Assembly (NCBI GenBank): GCA_963753055.1 | Contig: CAVWAP010000003.1 | Coordinates: 1 to 64,000, forward strand | Length of the DNA: 64,000 nucleotides | Direction: 5' to 3' | From: JAUWGC01 sp963753055 | Lineage (GTDB): Bacteria; Bacteroidota; Bacteroidia; Bacteroidales; B18-G4 | Part shown: positions 63,561-64,000 of the stretch, piece after piece | Numbering within the stretch: the first letter of the stretch is position 1 | Layout of the letters: every line of letters begins with the position of its first letter | Made by a program: the position numbers and the translations under genes | Notes under the pieces: generated by a model | Seen by the model: the letters and a program-made list of their open reading frames with translations, nothing else | Database searches by the model: none | Told to the model about the DNA's origin: nothing

Positions 63561-64000
63561 ATGAATATATCTGTGATCGTCCCACTTTTTAATGAGGTGG
63601 AATCCATCGGTGAACTCCAGGCCTGGATTGCCAGAGTAATGCAAAACAATGATTTTTCTTACGAAGTCATTTTCGTGGATGATGGTAGTAATGATGGTTC
63701 ATGGGACCTGATTGAAAAGATGTCGCAGGAGAGTCCTGAAATTAAAGGCATCAAGTTCAAGCGAAATTATGGTAAATCTGCTGCCCTTAATGTTGGTTTT
63801 AAAGAGGCGCAGGGAGACGTGATCATAACAATGGATGCCGATCTTCAGGATAGCCCGGAAGAAATACCTGGTTTATTCAAAATGATCTCAGAAGAAGGCT
63901 TCGACCTGGTCTCAGGCTGGAAGAAAAAACGGTACGATCCCATCACCAAGACTGTGCCTTCAAAATTTTTCAACAGGATTACACGCTGGATATCAGGTAT
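63561..64000 (+). CDS. Family 2 glycosyltransferase, 3' end outside the window
   Basis: The visible 146 codons start MNISVIVPLFNEVESIGEL and show the GT-A fold: FVDDGSNDGSWDLI (near 40) and the DxD-type TMDADLQDSPEEIP (near 91). The spacing resembles polyprenyl-phosphate mannosyl/glucosyl transferases (GtrB/DPM1-like), which load a sugar on a lipid carrier for GT-C enzymes. The gene runs off the right edge. It follows the DUF4199 gene. Confidence 0.92.
   Translation, partial: MNISVIVPLFNEVESIGELQAWIARVMQNNDFSYEVIFVDDGSNDGSWDLIEKMSQESPEIKGIKFKRNYGKSAALNVGFKEAQGDVIITMDADLQDSPEEIPGLFKMISEEGFDLVSGWKKKRYDPITKTVPSKFFNRITRWISG

Overview
The window looks like a chromosomal piece of a Bacteroidota bacterium, probably a Bacteroidales-like lineage. 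The evidence is the abundance of secreted proteins ending in a type IX secretion (T9SS) sorting domain, a one-protein hybrid two-component regulator, a Rho factor with a long disordered insert, DUF4293, DUF4199 and GWxTD proteins, and promoters of the Bacteroidota type (TTTG, 18-19 bases, TAnnTTTG). No species can be named from the sequence.

Layout. 1-4.9 kb is a mobile-element graveyard: an ion-channel-like fragment cut by an IS21-family element, that decayed IS21 element itself (589-3182), a second IS21 element truncated by it (3183-4632), and the stump of a T9SS cargo gene. 4.9-6.2 kb is an IS110-family element with an intact transposase and a structured upstream region that is a candidate bridge RNA. 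After a PPDK regulatory protein, 7.2-12.1 kb holds the most striking locus: a 45-residue double-glycine leader peptide, a periplasmic TPR-CHAT protease, a membrane-anchored TPR anti-sigma-like protein and an ECF sigma factor. An identical 14-base box followed by CGnATAAATAA precedes both the peptide gene and the sigma gene, so the sigma factor probably drives itself and the peptide-protease pair.

12.3-26.2 kb is mostly core: secreted nuclease, APS reductase, Mpl-type ligase, Rho, DUF4293, phosphoesterase, TonB-domain protein, RmuC, a GWxTD lipoprotein, a C1 peptidase, L19, RlmB and TrmD (the last with a terminator-like hairpin in its leader). 26.4-33.1 kb holds a subtilase, a phosphohexomutase and an operon of nucleotide-sugar enzymes (RfbD-like reductase, UDP-xylose synthase, UDP-glucose dehydrogenase). 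33.4-40.6 kb carries three large T9SS beta-propeller proteins, two of them tandem paralogues.

40.6-45.5 kb has a DUF1573 protein divergent from a kinase/response-regulator operon, with five 11-bp-phased GTTAATG repeats between them, then a membrane protein and a GT39-like membrane glycosyltransferase. 45.7-61.1 kb has further T9SS proteins, an RND/LolA-like lipid-transport pair, a 1378-residue hybrid regulator and a beta-helix gene broken by an in-frame TGA. 61.3-64 kb has a small lipoprotein, tRNA-Lys(UUU), a Sua5/YciO protein, the SRP RNA, DUF4199 and the start of a family 2 glycosyltransferase.

Throughout, gene boundaries carry short degenerate word-like direct repeats (for example GTTATAAG, GATATCTGATT, CTTGAATCTTG). 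In three T9SS genes such words are read in frame inside the sorting domain.
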